Shown piece by piece: positions 18,503 through 27,481 of a DNA stretch of 61,826 bases (positions within the stretch are counted from its first letter, which is position 1; each line of letters opens with the position of its first letter). This DNA is from Deltaproteobacteria bacterium CSP1-8 (GTDB lineage: Bacteria; Desulfobacterota; Deferrimicrobia; Deferrimicrobiales; Deferrimicrobiaceae), in NCBI GenBank assembly GCA_001443455.1, contig LDXO01000001.1:67102-128927 (forward strand), given 5' to 3'. The notes under the pieces are model-generated. The model was not told the origin of the DNA. It saw nothing but the letters and a program-made list of their open reading frames with translations, and searched no databases. A program made the position numbers and the translations under genes.

Positions 18503-19048
18503 ATGAAAAACCGCACGTTGTACTTCCTTGTTACGTTTGCGCTGGCGGCGGTCACGATTTTCATCGCGGTTGCGGGGCATGCCGGGCGCCGGGAGTTCTG
18601 GCTCACGCCCCCGAAATCGGAGACCGAGGATTACATGGTTCCGCCGCCTCCGTTCACGGAGGGTATTTTCCCCTGTTCCGAATGCCACTCCGGCATGACT
18701 CCGAACCCGAAGCGCCGGGAGCTCAAGGAGGAGCACACCGATATCCAACTGAAGAACCACGCCGAGAACGAGCGGTGGTGCCTGGATTGCCATGACATGA
18801 AAAACCGCGACAAACTGCGGCTGGTGTCCGGGGAGCAGATCGACTTCAGCCACAGCTACCGGCTCTGCGGCCAGTGCCACGGAGACAAGTACCGGGACTG
18901 GAAGATGGGTATCCACGGAAAGCGCACGGGACAGTGGAACGGGAGGAAGGAGTACCTGCTGTGCGCTCATTGCCATAATCCGCACAACCCCAGGTTCAAG
19001 CCGCTCCCGCCGAAGGCGCCCCCCGAGCGGGCGGAAAACATACGGTAA
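18503..19048 (+). CDS. tetrahaem c-type cytochrome, membrane-anchored (module 1)
   Basis: The 181-residue protein has an uncleaved-looking N-terminal membrane segment (about 5-24) and four CxxCH haem sites: CSECH, CLDCH, CGQCH and CAHCH. It should sit on the periplasmic face and accept electrons from the quinol-oxidising FeS/NrfD pair encoded next. The set resembles the cytochrome/FeS/membrane triads of Geobacter menaquinol complexes (the Cbc type, such as CbcSTU). I chose the ATG at 18503 with GAGG six bases upstream; a GTG at 18491 would add four residues. Confidence 0.9.
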   Translation: MKNRTLYFLVTFALAAVTIFIAVAGHAGRREFWLTPPKSETEDYMVPPPPFTEGIFPCSECHSGMTPNPKRRELKEEHTDIQLKNHAENERWCLDCHDMKNRDKLRLVSGEQIDFSHSYRLCGQCHGDKYRDWKMGIHGKRTGQWNGRKEYLLCAHCHNPHNPRFKPLPPKAPPERAENIR

Positions 19049-19088
19049 GGCTATAGGTTGCTCACCGACCCCATGAGGAGAGAACGCC

Positions 19089-20015
19089 ATGTCGGATAGG
19101 GAAACGCGCGGGAATCGCATCTTCCGGCTCTCGCGCCGGAAAGCGTTGAAGGGACTGGCGGCGGGGCTGGGCGCGCTGGCTCTTCCCCGGAAGGATGCAT
19201 CCGCCGCCTTCTGGGAATCGTTTTTCCAGAAGCATTTCCGGGAACTCGGCAGGGCCGAGATCCGGGATGTCGTATCACGGCTCGAAAAAGAATACGGTGC
19301 CACCTACGGCAAACCGGTGAAAGTCAAGACGACCCCTCCCATGGAGGGCGTGCTGTACGGGTACGGCCTCGACCTGTCCCGGTGCATCGGGTGCCGCAGG
19401 TGCGTGTACGGGTGCGTGGGGGAAAACAACCAGTCCCGCGACCCGCAGGTCCATTGGATCCGGGTGCTCAGGCTGGAAAAGGAGAGAGGGGTCGACCTGG
19501 AGCATGCCGAGCATTACTACAACCCGGCGAATGTTCCCGAGGAAGGGCATTTCTACATGCCCGTCCAGTGCCACCAGTGCGAAAACCCGCCGTGCACCAA
19601 GGTGTGCCCGGTCCAGGCGACCTGGAAGGAAAACGACGGAATCGTGGTCGTGGATTACAACTGGTGCATCGGTTGCCGGTACTGCATGGCGGCGTGTCCG
19701 TACGGGGCGAGGCACTTCAACTGGAAGAAGCCCGGCCTGCCGGCGGGCGAGATGAATCCCGACACGCATTACCTGGGGAACCGGCCGAGGTCCGTCGGAG
19801 TGGTCGAAAAGTGCACCTTCTGCATGCAGCGCACCCGGGAGGCGGACGGGAGGTACCCGGCGTGCGTCGAGGTTTGCCCCGTCGGGGCCCGCAAGTTCGG
19901 GAACCTGCTCGACCCGGCGAGCGAGATCCGCTTCGTCATCGAGAACAAGCGGGTGTTCATCCTCAAGGAGGATTTAAACACCCAGCCGAAGTTCTACTAC
20001 TTCTACTCCGTGTGA
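19089..20015 (+). CDS. four-cluster ferredoxin-like FeS subunit, Tat-exported (module 1)
   Basis: The 308-residue protein is of the NrfC/PsrB/DmsB type. A twin-arginine signal (SRRKALKGL, then an Ala/Gly/Leu stretch ending at about residue 38) predicts folded export. Four [4Fe-4S]-type Cys groups are visible: CIGCRRCVYGC, CHQCENPPCTKVCP, CIGCRYCMAACP, and CTFC paired with the later CVEVCP. It should relay electrons from the NrfD quinone site to the tetrahaem cytochrome. The start is supported by GAGGAGAG. NrfD follows after 19 bases. Confidence 0.93.
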   Translation: MSDRETRGNRIFRLSRRKALKGLAAGLGALALPRKDASAAFWESFFQKHFRELGRAEIRDVVSRLEKEYGATYGKPVKVKTTPPMEGVLYGYGLDLSRCIGCRRCVYGCVGENNQSRDPQVHWIRVLRLEKERGVDLEHAEHYYNPANVPEEGHFYMPVQCHQCENPPCTKVCPVQATWKENDGIVVVDYNWCIGCRYCMAACPYGARHFNWKKPGLPAGEMNPDTHYLGNRPRSVGVVEKCTFCMQRTREADGRYPACVEVCPVGARKFGNLLDPASEIRFVIENKRVFILKEDLNTQPKFYYFYSV

Positions 20016-20034
20016 CCGGCGGGGGAGGCAACCG

Positions 20035-21336
20035 ATGAAGAAAGTCTGGGCATTCATCAAGGGGTGTTTCATCCTCCTGAGGCGGGGGAGCAAGCTTTAT
20101 TACGCCTGGGTCTATCTCCTCCTGGCCCTTATGGCGATCGGGGTTCTCGCGTACGCAAACCAGCTGTACAGCGGACTGATCACCAGCGCCATGCGGGACC
20201 AGGTGTCCTGGGGGTTCTACATCTCCAACTTCACCTTCATGGTCGGCGTGGCGGCCGCCGCCGTTCTGCTCATCATCCCGGCGTACGTCTACCAGTGGAA
20301 GCCGATCAAGGAGATCGCGATCCTCGGCGAACTCGTGGCCGTCTCCGCGATGGTGATGTGCCTGCTGTTCGTCACGGTCGACCTCGGACGGCCGGACCGG
20401 TTCTGGCACCTGATCCCGAAGATCGGGATCCTGAACTTCCCTCAGTCCCTTCTCGCATGGGACGTCGTCGTGCTGAACACGTACCTTGTCCTGAACTTCT
20501 CCATCGCGGGATACATGTTGTACAGCTATTACTACCGGCGCCAGCCGAACATGAAGTACGTCACTCCCCTGCTGCTGTTCTCCATTCCGGCGGCGATCTC
20601 CATCCACACGGTGACCGCCTTCCTCTACAACGGCCTGGCGGCGCGGCCCTTCTGGAACGCGTCGATCCTCGCCCCGCGGTTCCTCGCCTCGGCGTTCTGC
20701 TCCGGGCCGGCCGGCATGGTCCTCATGTTCCAGGTCATCCGGAAGTGGACGAAGTTCCGGATCACGGACGAGGCGATCTTCAAGATCGCCGAACTCATCG
20801 CCTACGCGATGTTCCTCAACCTGTTCCTGCTCGGCGCCGAGGTGTTCAAGGAGTACTACTCCGACACCGCCCACCTGGCGCCGATGCAATACCTCTACCA
20901 GGGGCTCCACGGGCACTCGGACCTGGTTTCCTACATCTGGACCGCGACCCTGTTCAACATGACGGCGTTCCTGCTCTTTCTGATCCCGCAGACGCGGGAG
21001 AACCACATCACCCTCAACATCGGCTGCGTCCTCATCTTCGTCGGCGTGTATATCGAGAAGGGGATGGGGCTGGTGATTCCGGGGTTCGTCCCCGACGTGC
21101 TCGGGGATTTCTACGAATACTCCCCGACCAGCACCGAGGTGCTGGTCACCATCGGGATCTGGGGGACGGGATTGCTGATCTACACCATGCTCCTGCGAAT
21201 CGCCATCCCGATCATGAACGGCGACTTCCACGTGAGCGAAGACGGGATCCACCCGCACATCGGCGACGAGCTGTTCCTCGTCCGCAGCCCGGGAGAGCCG
21301 GAGCAGGACAAAGAACCGGATCTTCTGGCGCAATAA
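20035..21336 (+). CDS. NrfD/PsrC-type membrane quinone-binding subunit (module 1)
   Basis: The 433-residue protein has about nine or ten hydrophobic helices and the NrfD signature DLGRPDRFWHL in the third or fourth helix region. It forms the quinone/quinol site in the membrane and anchors the FeS subunit. GGGGGAGG precedes the ATG at 20035. The C-terminal tail is acidic and cytoplasmic. Module 1 ends here, convergent with the minus-strand operon. Confidence 0.93.
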   Translation: MKKVWAFIKGCFILLRRGSKLYYAWVYLLLALMAIGVLAYANQLYSGLITSAMRDQVSWGFYISNFTFMVGVAAAAVLLIIPAYVYQWKPIKEIAILGELVAVSAMVMCLLFVTVDLGRPDRFWHLIPKIGILNFPQSLLAWDVVVLNTYLVLNFSIAGYMLYSYYYRRQPNMKYVTPLLLFSIPAAISIHTVTAFLYNGLAARPFWNASILAPRFLASAFCSGPAGMVLMFQVIRKWTKFRITDEAIFKIAELIAYAMFLNLFLLGAEVFKEYYSDTAHLAPMQYLYQGLHGHSDLVSYIWTATLFNMTAFLLFLIPQTRENHITLNIGCVLIFVGVYIEKGMGLVIPGFVPDVLGDFYEYSPTSTEVLVTIGIWGTGLLIYTMLLRIAIPIMNGDFHVSEDGIHPHIGDELFLVRSPGEPEQDKEPDLLAQ

Positions 21337-21385
21337 GGGAATCGATTCGATAGGCGGCAGGCCCTAAAAATTCGGACGAAAACCC

Positions 21386-21414
21386 GGCCGGTGCCCATCG
21401 CGGGGGTACCGGCC
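21386..21414. terminator. stem-loop between convergent operons
   Basis: GGCCGGT (21386-21392) pairs perfectly with ACCGGCC (21408-21414), with further GCCC/GGGG pairing inside. On the minus strand the stem is followed by GGGTTTTC and on the plus strand by TTCCCGTTTA, so it may serve both operons; the U-tracts are weak. Confidence 0.5.
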
Positions 21415-21421
21415 TTCCCGT

Positions 21422-22660
21422 TTATTGACTGTGCAGGAACGCCAGGACGTCCCGCAGTTGCTGGCCGGTCATCTCCGGCCAGGGGACGGCCTGGGTCACC
21501 ATGGCGGCCTCCATGGCGGGGATGTGGTTCCACATCTGGGTGGCGAACAGAAGGGCGTCGGCCGTCTTGATGTCCCGGACGATCTTCTGTTTTCCAACGT
21601 CGGTTTTGAAATGGCAGTCGACGCATTTTTTCTGGGCGAACACCTGTTCCCCTTTCGCGGGATCCCCGGGTTTGTCCTCATAATTGAGCGAGTAGAGGAA
21701 CACCATCAGGTCGTTCATCTCCGTTTCCGTGAAATGCGGCCATTGCAGTTTCTTCTGCTGGAACTTTTCCCGCATCTGCCCGGCGTGGTTCCACAACCGG
21801 GTGATCAACGTCGTGATGTTCGCCTGGGAAACGCTTATCCCCAGGTCCGGAGCATCCTTCCCCCCCGTTCCGAAGATGGCGTGACATTGGTTGCATCCCT
21901 TGTCGGTAAATACTTTCAGCCCGTTTTCCACGTTTCCGACTCCCAAAAACACCTTTCTGCTTTTCTCCGGCGCCGATTCCGTCAGGGCGGCAAAAATGTC
22001 CGTCATGTCGTTGCCGGAAAATGTCGGGATGGCGGTGCCCGCCGTCACCATCTGACTGATCATTTCCGGCCCATGGTTCCACATTCGCTGCAGCAAGACG
22101 ACCTGGGACTGGTAGACGGCGAGAGCATCCAGCGGTACTCCGTTCTTTTTCCCTTTTCTGGCGAGGGAATGACAACGGAAACAGGCTTTTCCCTCCAGCA
22201 ACGCCTCGCCTTTCCGGGGATTACCCGATTCCCCCAGATAGGGCAGCATGTAGAGAAACGAGACCAGCTGGTTCAATTCGGCGGTGCTGAACTGGGGGCG
22301 GTCCAGCACCTCTTTCCTCATGTACACCGCCATGGCCGGGGCGTGGTTCCATAGGGTCGAGAAGACATCCAGAAAGCTTCCGTAGAACCGGGAGGATTGC
22401 AGCTTGGGCCCGATCTTCCGCTCCCGCTCGAAGATCGAGTGGCACTGGCTGCAATGTTTTTGCTCGAAGACCTTCCTGCCCTGGATGAGGTCGCTGTTGA
22501 GATGGGGCTTGTGGGCAGAGGGCTCGGATTTCGCGATGGTCCGCTCGGTAGGGCCGGATTCCTTCTTGCCGCACCCCCAGCCGAAGAGGAGGGCTGCGCA
22601 GAGAACGCAAAGCGCTCCGAATGTGCATGCTGCAATCCGGCTTGATTTCCTGTCGTGCAT
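21422..22660 (-). CDS. four-domain tandem monohaem cytochrome c lipoprotein
   Basis: The 412-residue protein consists of a lipoprotein-like signal ending in Gly-Cys near residue 27 and four consecutive cytochrome c domains of about 80-95 residues. Each has one CxxCH (CSQCH, CFRCH, CNQCH, CVDCH), a shared WNH-x-x-x-M segment about 50 residues later, and a closing FLY/FLH helix. The Met in that segment is a natural sixth haem ligand. The repetition shows internal duplication. It is the last gene of the six-gene operon and is a plausible exit wire from the complex. I chose the ATG at 22660, which has GAGGGGG nine bases upstream. Confidence 0.9.
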   Translation of the reverse strand: MHDRKSSRIAACTFGALCVLCAALLFGWGCGKKESGPTERTIAKSEPSAHKPHLNSDLIQGRKVFEQKHCSQCHSIFERERKIGPKLQSSRFYGSFLDVFSTLWNHAPAMAVYMRKEVLDRPQFSTAELNQLVSFLYMLPYLGESGNPRKGEALLEGKACFRCHSLARKGKKNGVPLDALAVYQSQVVLLQRMWNHGPEMISQMVTAGTAIPTFSGNDMTDIFAALTESAPEKSRKVFLGVGNVENGLKVFTDKGCNQCHAIFGTGGKDAPDLGISVSQANITTLITRLWNHAGQMREKFQQKKLQWPHFTETEMNDLMVFLYSLNYEDKPGDPAKGEQVFAQKKCVDCHFKTDVGKQKIVRDIKTADALLFATQMWNHIPAMEAAMVTQAVPWPEMTGQQLRDVLAFLHSQ

Positions 22661-22719
22661 GGTTGTCATCCCCCTCGACGATCTTCCCGGTCCCTGGCGA
22701 TCCGGCCACCGGATTTTCC

Positions 22720-22962
22720 CTATCGTTCCGTATGTTCTTTCCGCCCTTTTCTCAAACCGACGAACACGTAGGTCAGGACCGAAGCGAGGAGGAAAAAGAC
22801 GGGAATCGCAACGATGCTGATCCCGACGGACGCATCCGGAGCGTCGTGAAGTTTCAGGGATTCCCTGATCAGGGTGACGATCCATACGGCGATCCCCGTG
22901 AATAACAACCAGATCAGGGAAATCGAGAGAATCTGAAGCCCCTCTATGATTTTCTTATTCAT
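22720..22962 (-). CDS. small two-helix membrane protein of the Qrc/ACIII-like operon
   Basis: The 80-residue protein has two strongly hydrophobic segments (about 10-32 and 47-70) and a basic C-terminal tail (LRKGRKEHTER). It has no similarity I can name. It lies between the NrfD subunit (77 bases upstream) and the four-domain cytochrome (59 bases downstream). Alternative complex III also contains small membrane subunits (ActD, ActF), so an accessory anchoring role is likely but inferred from position. Confidence 0.8.
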   Translation of the reverse strand: MNKKIIEGLQILSISLIWLLFTGIAVWIVTLIRESLKLHDAPDASVGISIVAIPVFFLLASVLTYVFVGLRKGRKEHTER

Positions 22963-23039
22963 CGGCGGCTCTCCGAATCCCTTACGTTGAGTGTATAGAA
23001 CCGGGTGTCCGACATGCGACTTTTTTCACAGGTGCCTCC

Positions 23040-24386
23040 CTATTCCGCTGCCGAAGTTGGTTCCGGGTCCGGCATGTAGGAACGGATGCGTTCGTTAACC
23101 GCCTTGGCGCTTTCGTGGCGCCCCTCTTGGATCTCCCAGATCGAAATCACGGGGAAGAAGCGGGCGAAGACCATGTACCCCAGGACAAACACCGACACCC
23201 CGCCGAGGAACAGCATCCATTCGGTGTGGCTGGGGATGTAGATCCCCGTCGGGTACGGCAGACGGGGATTGGCCAGCGACGGGACGACGATGATCAGTCG
23301 TTCCAGCCACATGCCGATCATCACGGAGATGGAGGCGATCAGGATCCCCGGGATCGTGCGGGTCCTGCTGTTGCAAAGGAGGGCGACCGGCAGGAAGAAA
23401 TTGCAGATGATCATCGCCCAGAAGAAAGGCGCGAAATCCCCCGCGAATTTGTACCAGAACACCCGCATCTCGTTGGGCTCATGACCGTAATACCCGGTGA
23501 GGTATTCCGAGAAGGTGAAGTAGAACCAGATCAGCGACATGATCAGCAGCAGGATGCTTAAGTAGTTGAAATGGATATGCTTCAGATACCCTTCCAGCCG
23601 GAAAACCTTCCGGAAGACGATCATCAGCACCAGAATCGCGGCGATTCCGGAGAAGATCGCCCCGACCACGAAGTAAGGGCCGAAGATGGTGCTGTGCCAG
23701 CCCGGCTGCACCGTCATGGCGAAGATATAGGAGATGATCGTGTGGACCGATACCGCGATGGGGATCACGACGACCATCAGGATGTTCATCGCCCGGTCCA
23801 GCACCTTGTGCTGCTTTTCGGTTCCCTGCCAGCCCCAGGAGAGAAATTCGTACAGCCATCGCGGTTGTACCCCGCGGTCCCGGAGGATGGCGATGTCCGG
23901 GATCATGGGGATGTAGAGATAGACCGTGCTGGCGGTGAAATACGCGGTAATGCTGGTGACGTCCCAGAGCAGGGGAGACTGGAGCCGGCCGTTGTAAAAG
24001 AGATGCATCATCCGGTCCGGTCGGCCCAGGTCGATGATGGGATGCAATCCTCCGATCGCGAGGACGATCGCGGTGATGACCTCCGCCATGCGGGTAATCG
24101 GCCGTCGCCACTCGGCCTTGGACAGACGGAGGATCGCGGAGATCAGCGTACCGGCGTGGCTGATCCCGATGAAAAAGACGAAATTGATGATGTAGAACCC
24201 CCAGGTGACGGGTTGGGCCATCCCCGTGACCCCCAGCCCGTACAGGAGCTGGCGGAAATAGACGAATCCCGTGTAGAGAATGATGACCAGGAGGATGCCC
24301 ACGATATAGTAGAAACTCTTCCCGGGATTCTCTATGGGCCGCAGCAGCGCAGCCTCCGGATGGGGCTCTGCGGAAGCGTATTCCAT
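23040..24386 (-). CDS. NrfD/ActC-type quinone-binding membrane subunit
   Basis: The 448-residue protein has about ten hydrophobic helices. The family motif appears as DLGRPDRMMHL, and QPVTWGFYIINF marks the early helix as in ActC/QrcD proteins. It would hold the menaquinone site of the complex whose FeS and large subunits lie just upstream; the gap to the FeS gene is one base. It is clearly diverged from the NrfD proteins at 20.0 and 29.9 kb, so the three modules are not recent copies of each other. Confidence 0.93.
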   Translation of the reverse strand: MEYASAEPHPEAALLRPIENPGKSFYYIVGILLVIILYTGFVYFRQLLYGLGVTGMAQPVTWGFYIINFVFFIGISHAGTLISAILRLSKAEWRRPITRMAEVITAIVLAIGGLHPIIDLGRPDRMMHLFYNGRLQSPLLWDVTSITAYFTASTVYLYIPMIPDIAILRDRGVQPRWLYEFLSWGWQGTEKQHKVLDRAMNILMVVVIPIAVSVHTIISYIFAMTVQPGWHSTIFGPYFVVGAIFSGIAAILVLMIVFRKVFRLEGYLKHIHFNYLSILLLIMSLIWFYFTFSEYLTGYYGHEPNEMRVFWYKFAGDFAPFFWAMIICNFFLPVALLCNSRTRTIPGILIASISVMIGMWLERLIIVVPSLANPRLPYPTGIYIPSHTEWMLFLGGVSVFVLGYMVFARFFPVISIWEIQEGRHESAKAVNERIRSYMPDPEPTSAAE

Positions 24387-24387
24387 A

Positions 24388-25068
24388 TTAATCCACCTCT
24401 TTCAGATAGATGACCTTCGGCTCCGTTCCCAGGTCTTCCAGCAGTTTCGTGGCGCGGGGGTTGTGCGCAAGGCGGTTCACCTGGTGGTTGGCGTTCTCCA
24501 GGTCGCCGAACACAATCGCTCCGGTGGGGCAACTCGCCCCGCAGGCAGGCTGGTAGTCGTTTTCCCTAAGATCCCGTGCTTCGGATTTTGCCTGTTCCCT
24601 GGCGATTTGGAGACGGTGAATGCAAAACGTGCACTTCTCCACCACGCCCACGGGACGGACCGATACGTCCGGGTTGGTGGTCCGGGCCATTCCGGGCGGG
24701 AATGAAGGCTTGTACCAGTTGAAGGATTTCACCGTGTAGGGACAGGCGGCCATGCAGTAGCGGCAGCCGATGCACTGGGGATAGATCTGCGCCACGATCC
24801 CTTCCTCGTTGATATAGGTGGCGCGAACCGGGCAGACTTTCGTACAGGGGGGGTGATCGCAGTGCATGCAGGGCCGGGGGATCTGCCGTACCCGTAGCCG
24901 GGGATACTCCCCCTCGTAGATGGTGAGCATGTCCATCCAGAGCATGGTCCGCCCCATCTCCGATTCCTTGTGCGCCACGATGGCCACGTTGTTTTCCAGT
25001 TTGCAGGCGGCCGCGCATTCCCCGCAGCCGGTGCATTTCTGCAGATCGATCACCATCCCCCACTTCAT
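24388..25068 (-). CDS. four-cluster FeS subunit of the Qrc/ACIII-like complex
   Basis: The 226-residue protein has four Cys groups in NrfC/PsrB order: CTGCGECAAAC, CMHCDHPPCTKVCP, CIGCRYCMAACP, and CTFC with the later CGASCP. Unlike the other two FeS subunits in this window it has no Tat signal, so it is presumably exported in complex with the Tat-tagged large subunit encoded 12 bases upstream. That hitchhiking is typical of Psr/Dms-type enzymes. It carries electrons between the membrane subunit and the large subunit and cytochromes. Confidence 0.93.
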   Translation of the reverse strand: MKWGMVIDLQKCTGCGECAAACKLENNVAIVAHKESEMGRTMLWMDMLTIYEGEYPRLRVRQIPRPCMHCDHPPCTKVCPVRATYINEEGIVAQIYPQCIGCRYCMAACPYTVKSFNWYKPSFPPGMARTTNPDVSVRPVGVVEKCTFCIHRLQIAREQAKSEARDLRENDYQPACGASCPTGAIVFGDLENANHQVNRLAHNPRATKLLEDLGTEPKVIYLKEVD

Positions 25069-25080
25069 CAGCGAGACTCC

Positions 25081-27465
25081 TTATCGTTTGATCTGCTCCA
25101 CACGGACGAGCGTCGATTGCCACGAGTTGCGCCCGCTCAAGGGGTCCATCCGGTGGTCGAGCACCGCGATCGGATTCGCCCCGATATGGTTCGCATCCCT
25201 TCCCGATTCCGTATGCCCCTGGCCGAAAGGAACGGACAGAATTTCGGCTGAAACCGTGGGGACGACCCGCACGGGGAGCGTCATGGCGCCATTCCCGGAG
25301 ACAACCCGAATGAGATCCCCGTCCTTGAGCTTGAGGCGAGCGGCCCTCTCGGGGTGCATCTCCGCCCAGGTTTTCCAGTACTGCCGTGAATGCAGCCCGA
25401 ACATCTCCTGCAGGAGGGGCTGGCTGGCCCCGTCACCGGTCATGTTCATGAGTGTCGTAAAGGGGACGAGGATAAAGGAATCGTGGCCATTCGGTCTCCG
25501 GATCTTCTCCTCGAGCCACAAGTGAGGAGTCTTGGCCCCTTTTTCCCCTCCCCCCTCCGATCGGGGAATCGAGGTTTCCTTCAGCAGGGCCGCAAGGCGG
25601 GGGGCGGTCGGAAAGAGGAACTTCTTTTTCCCCTTCCAGTCCAAAGCCGGATATTCCCCCGGATCCCACCAGCCCCCCTTTTCACGGAGCAGACGCCAGA
25701 AGTCCGCGAAGGCCGGGTAGCTGTACACCTGCCAGCCCCGTTTCCGCAAGTCCTCCAGAAACTCCAGGGATATCGCCTCGAAATACGGCGTCCCCTTCCC
25801 CGAGGCGAAGATCTTCTTCATCCGTTCCTGGACATACTCTCCGTAGGGTTTCTCGCCGCTTCCCGGGAACAGGTCGATGCCTGCCTCCCTCCCGAGGTGG
25901 AGAAGAATGTCCCCGAGGGGGCGTGCGCCTGGCAGCGGGGGGATGATCGGCTGCTGCAGGCCCAGCAGGGAGAAGGGAAGATTCGGGATCGGCAGCGTCA
26001 GGTCCCACTGCTCCAGGTACGTGGTCAGCGGCAGCACGAGATCGGCATGGGGAGAGGTATCATCGACCAGTGTGGCGAACTGGACGACGAGAGGAATCCG
26101 GGAAAGCCAAGCCTTCCACGCCTTCTGGTTCGACGCCTGGAATACCGGATTGACCTGCGCGATCAGAAGAATTTCCAGGTCGGGGATTTTCCCGGCCGCG
26201 GCAAGATCAGGCAGCTGCTCCGCGACCCAGGAAGCGGGCAGGTCGGAACCGAGGGTGTTCTGCGGCTTGCGGGAAAAAGCTCCCGTTCGGGGGCTGAAGA
26301 CGGAAACGAGGGATGGACCCCAGGGGAGCAACGCCGGATCGCGCCACAGCCCTTTCGCGGAGAAACTGCCCGACAGCGCGTTTAGGCTCGCCACCGCCCA
26401 CTGGGAGAACAGCCCCGTTTCGCTGGAGGCCGAGGTGCCCCCGGACAGCGCCAGGGGCGCCTTGGCGGAGCCGAATTCCCGGGCCAGCCGAAGGATGGTC
26501 TGCGCCGGTACCCCGGTGATGTCGGAAACCCGCTCAGGGGAATAGTCCCGGTTGACCAGGGTCCAGAAATCCTCGCCCCCTTGTCGGAAATCCTGGGTGT
26601 AGCGGGCAATGAAGTCCTGGTCGTATCTCTTGTCCCTGAGGATCACGTACGCCAGCCCCAAGGCGAGGACCCCCATGCTTCCCGGCCGGATCTGCACCCA
26701 TTCGGTGGCGTTTCTGCCGGCCTGGGACATGCGCGCGTCGACATGGACCATCTTCAGCCCCGTTCGCGTCCGCTCCTCTTTCAATACCCCGTAGATGCGG
26801 TTGAAGTACACCGGGGATATAGGCTCCTCCAGGAGGTTCGCGCCGAACGTGATGAGGTAATCCGTCCGCTTCAGGTCGAAGGCGAAGGGTGGGAATTCCC
26901 CGGCCCCCTGCCGTAAACCCAGCTCGTTGACGGCGGGGGCGCGCCAGGGGAAAAAGTGGGAGGACCCCAAACGGGCGGCGAATTCCCCCGCAAACTCCGT
27001 CAGCAGCGTATTTCTGTCTCCCATCAGGAACCCGAACCGGCCGGGTGGTTTTGCCTTCCCCTGCTCCCGGAGCGCCTGGGAGATCTGCTTCAGGGCGTCC
27101 TCCCAGGAAACAGGCTCCCATCCGTTCTCTCCCTTCTTCCCCTTGCGCCGCATGGGCTGGGCTATCCGGTCGGGATGATAGAGGAGTTCGAGTCCTGCCT
27201 CTCCCATCGGGCAGGTAAATCCGTTGTTTACCGGGGCAATCGGGTTGCCGAGAATCCGGACCGGAATATCGTCGATCAGCCGCACGCGAATGCCGCATCC
27301 CGCCGGGCATTGCCCGCAGGTGGACATTTTCCACGTCTCGAGGCGGGGGCCGGATCGCAGTTTCTCCCCCCACTCATCCGGGACTGCCCAGATTTGGGAG
27401 ACTCCCCCCGCGAGAGCGCCCGTAACTCCCAGCCATTGAAGAAATTCGCGACGCGATAGTTTCAT
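25081..27465 (-). CDS. molybdopterin-oxidoreductase-family large subunit, Tat-exported (QrcB/ActB1-like)
   Basis: The 794-residue protein starts with a twin-arginine motif (SRREFLQ, 4-10). Next comes a [4Fe-4S] site with C50, C53, C57 and C85, and then the full MopB body up to the cofactor-end motif (FGQGHTESGRDANHIG). In Psr/Phs enzymes a Cys or Sec that binds Mo lies in the segment after the first large domain; the matching stretch here (about 170-190, FFPWRAPAVNELG) has no Cys, Sec or Ser. This suggests a structural, non-catalytic role as in QrcB or ActB. The ATG at 27465 has AGGAG six bases upstream. Catalytic use cannot be excluded from sequence. Confidence 0.88.
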   Translation of the reverse strand: MKLSRREFLQWLGVTGALAGGVSQIWAVPDEWGEKLRSGPRLETWKMSTCGQCPAGCGIRVRLIDDIPVRILGNPIAPVNNGFTCPMGEAGLELLYHPDRIAQPMRRKGKKGENGWEPVSWEDALKQISQALREQGKAKPPGRFGFLMGDRNTLLTEFAGEFAARLGSSHFFPWRAPAVNELGLRQGAGEFPPFAFDLKRTDYLITFGANLLEEPISPVYFNRIYGVLKEERTRTGLKMVHVDARMSQAGRNATEWVQIRPGSMGVLALGLAYVILRDKRYDQDFIARYTQDFRQGGEDFWTLVNRDYSPERVSDITGVPAQTILRLAREFGSAKAPLALSGGTSASSETGLFSQWAVASLNALSGSFSAKGLWRDPALLPWGPSLVSVFSPRTGAFSRKPQNTLGSDLPASWVAEQLPDLAAAGKIPDLEILLIAQVNPVFQASNQKAWKAWLSRIPLVVQFATLVDDTSPHADLVLPLTTYLEQWDLTLPIPNLPFSLLGLQQPIIPPLPGARPLGDILLHLGREAGIDLFPGSGEKPYGEYVQERMKKIFASGKGTPYFEAISLEFLEDLRKRGWQVYSYPAFADFWRLLREKGGWWDPGEYPALDWKGKKKFLFPTAPRLAALLKETSIPRSEGGGEKGAKTPHLWLEEKIRRPNGHDSFILVPFTTLMNMTGDGASQPLLQEMFGLHSRQYWKTWAEMHPERAARLKLKDGDLIRVVSGNGAMTLPVRVVPTVSAEILSVPFGQGHTESGRDANHIGANPIAVLDHRMDPLSGRNSWQSTLVRVEQIKR

Positions 27466-27481
27466 TTCCTGCTCCTGCACC

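Noticed and set aside
15520-18606. A 1028-codon open frame on the minus strand opposite typA and its neighbours
   Set aside because: It spans two plus-strand genes with clear motifs and a repeat region, and its translation is Arg/Pro/Gly/Asp-rich without any domain. GC-rich codon use opens antisense frames here.
25081-27465. A specific reductase assignment (tetrathionate, polysulfide or arsenate) for the MopB-family subunit
   Set aside because: Gene order, accompanying cytochromes and the missing Mo ligand fit a quinone:cytochrome complex better; no substrate-specific motif is visible.
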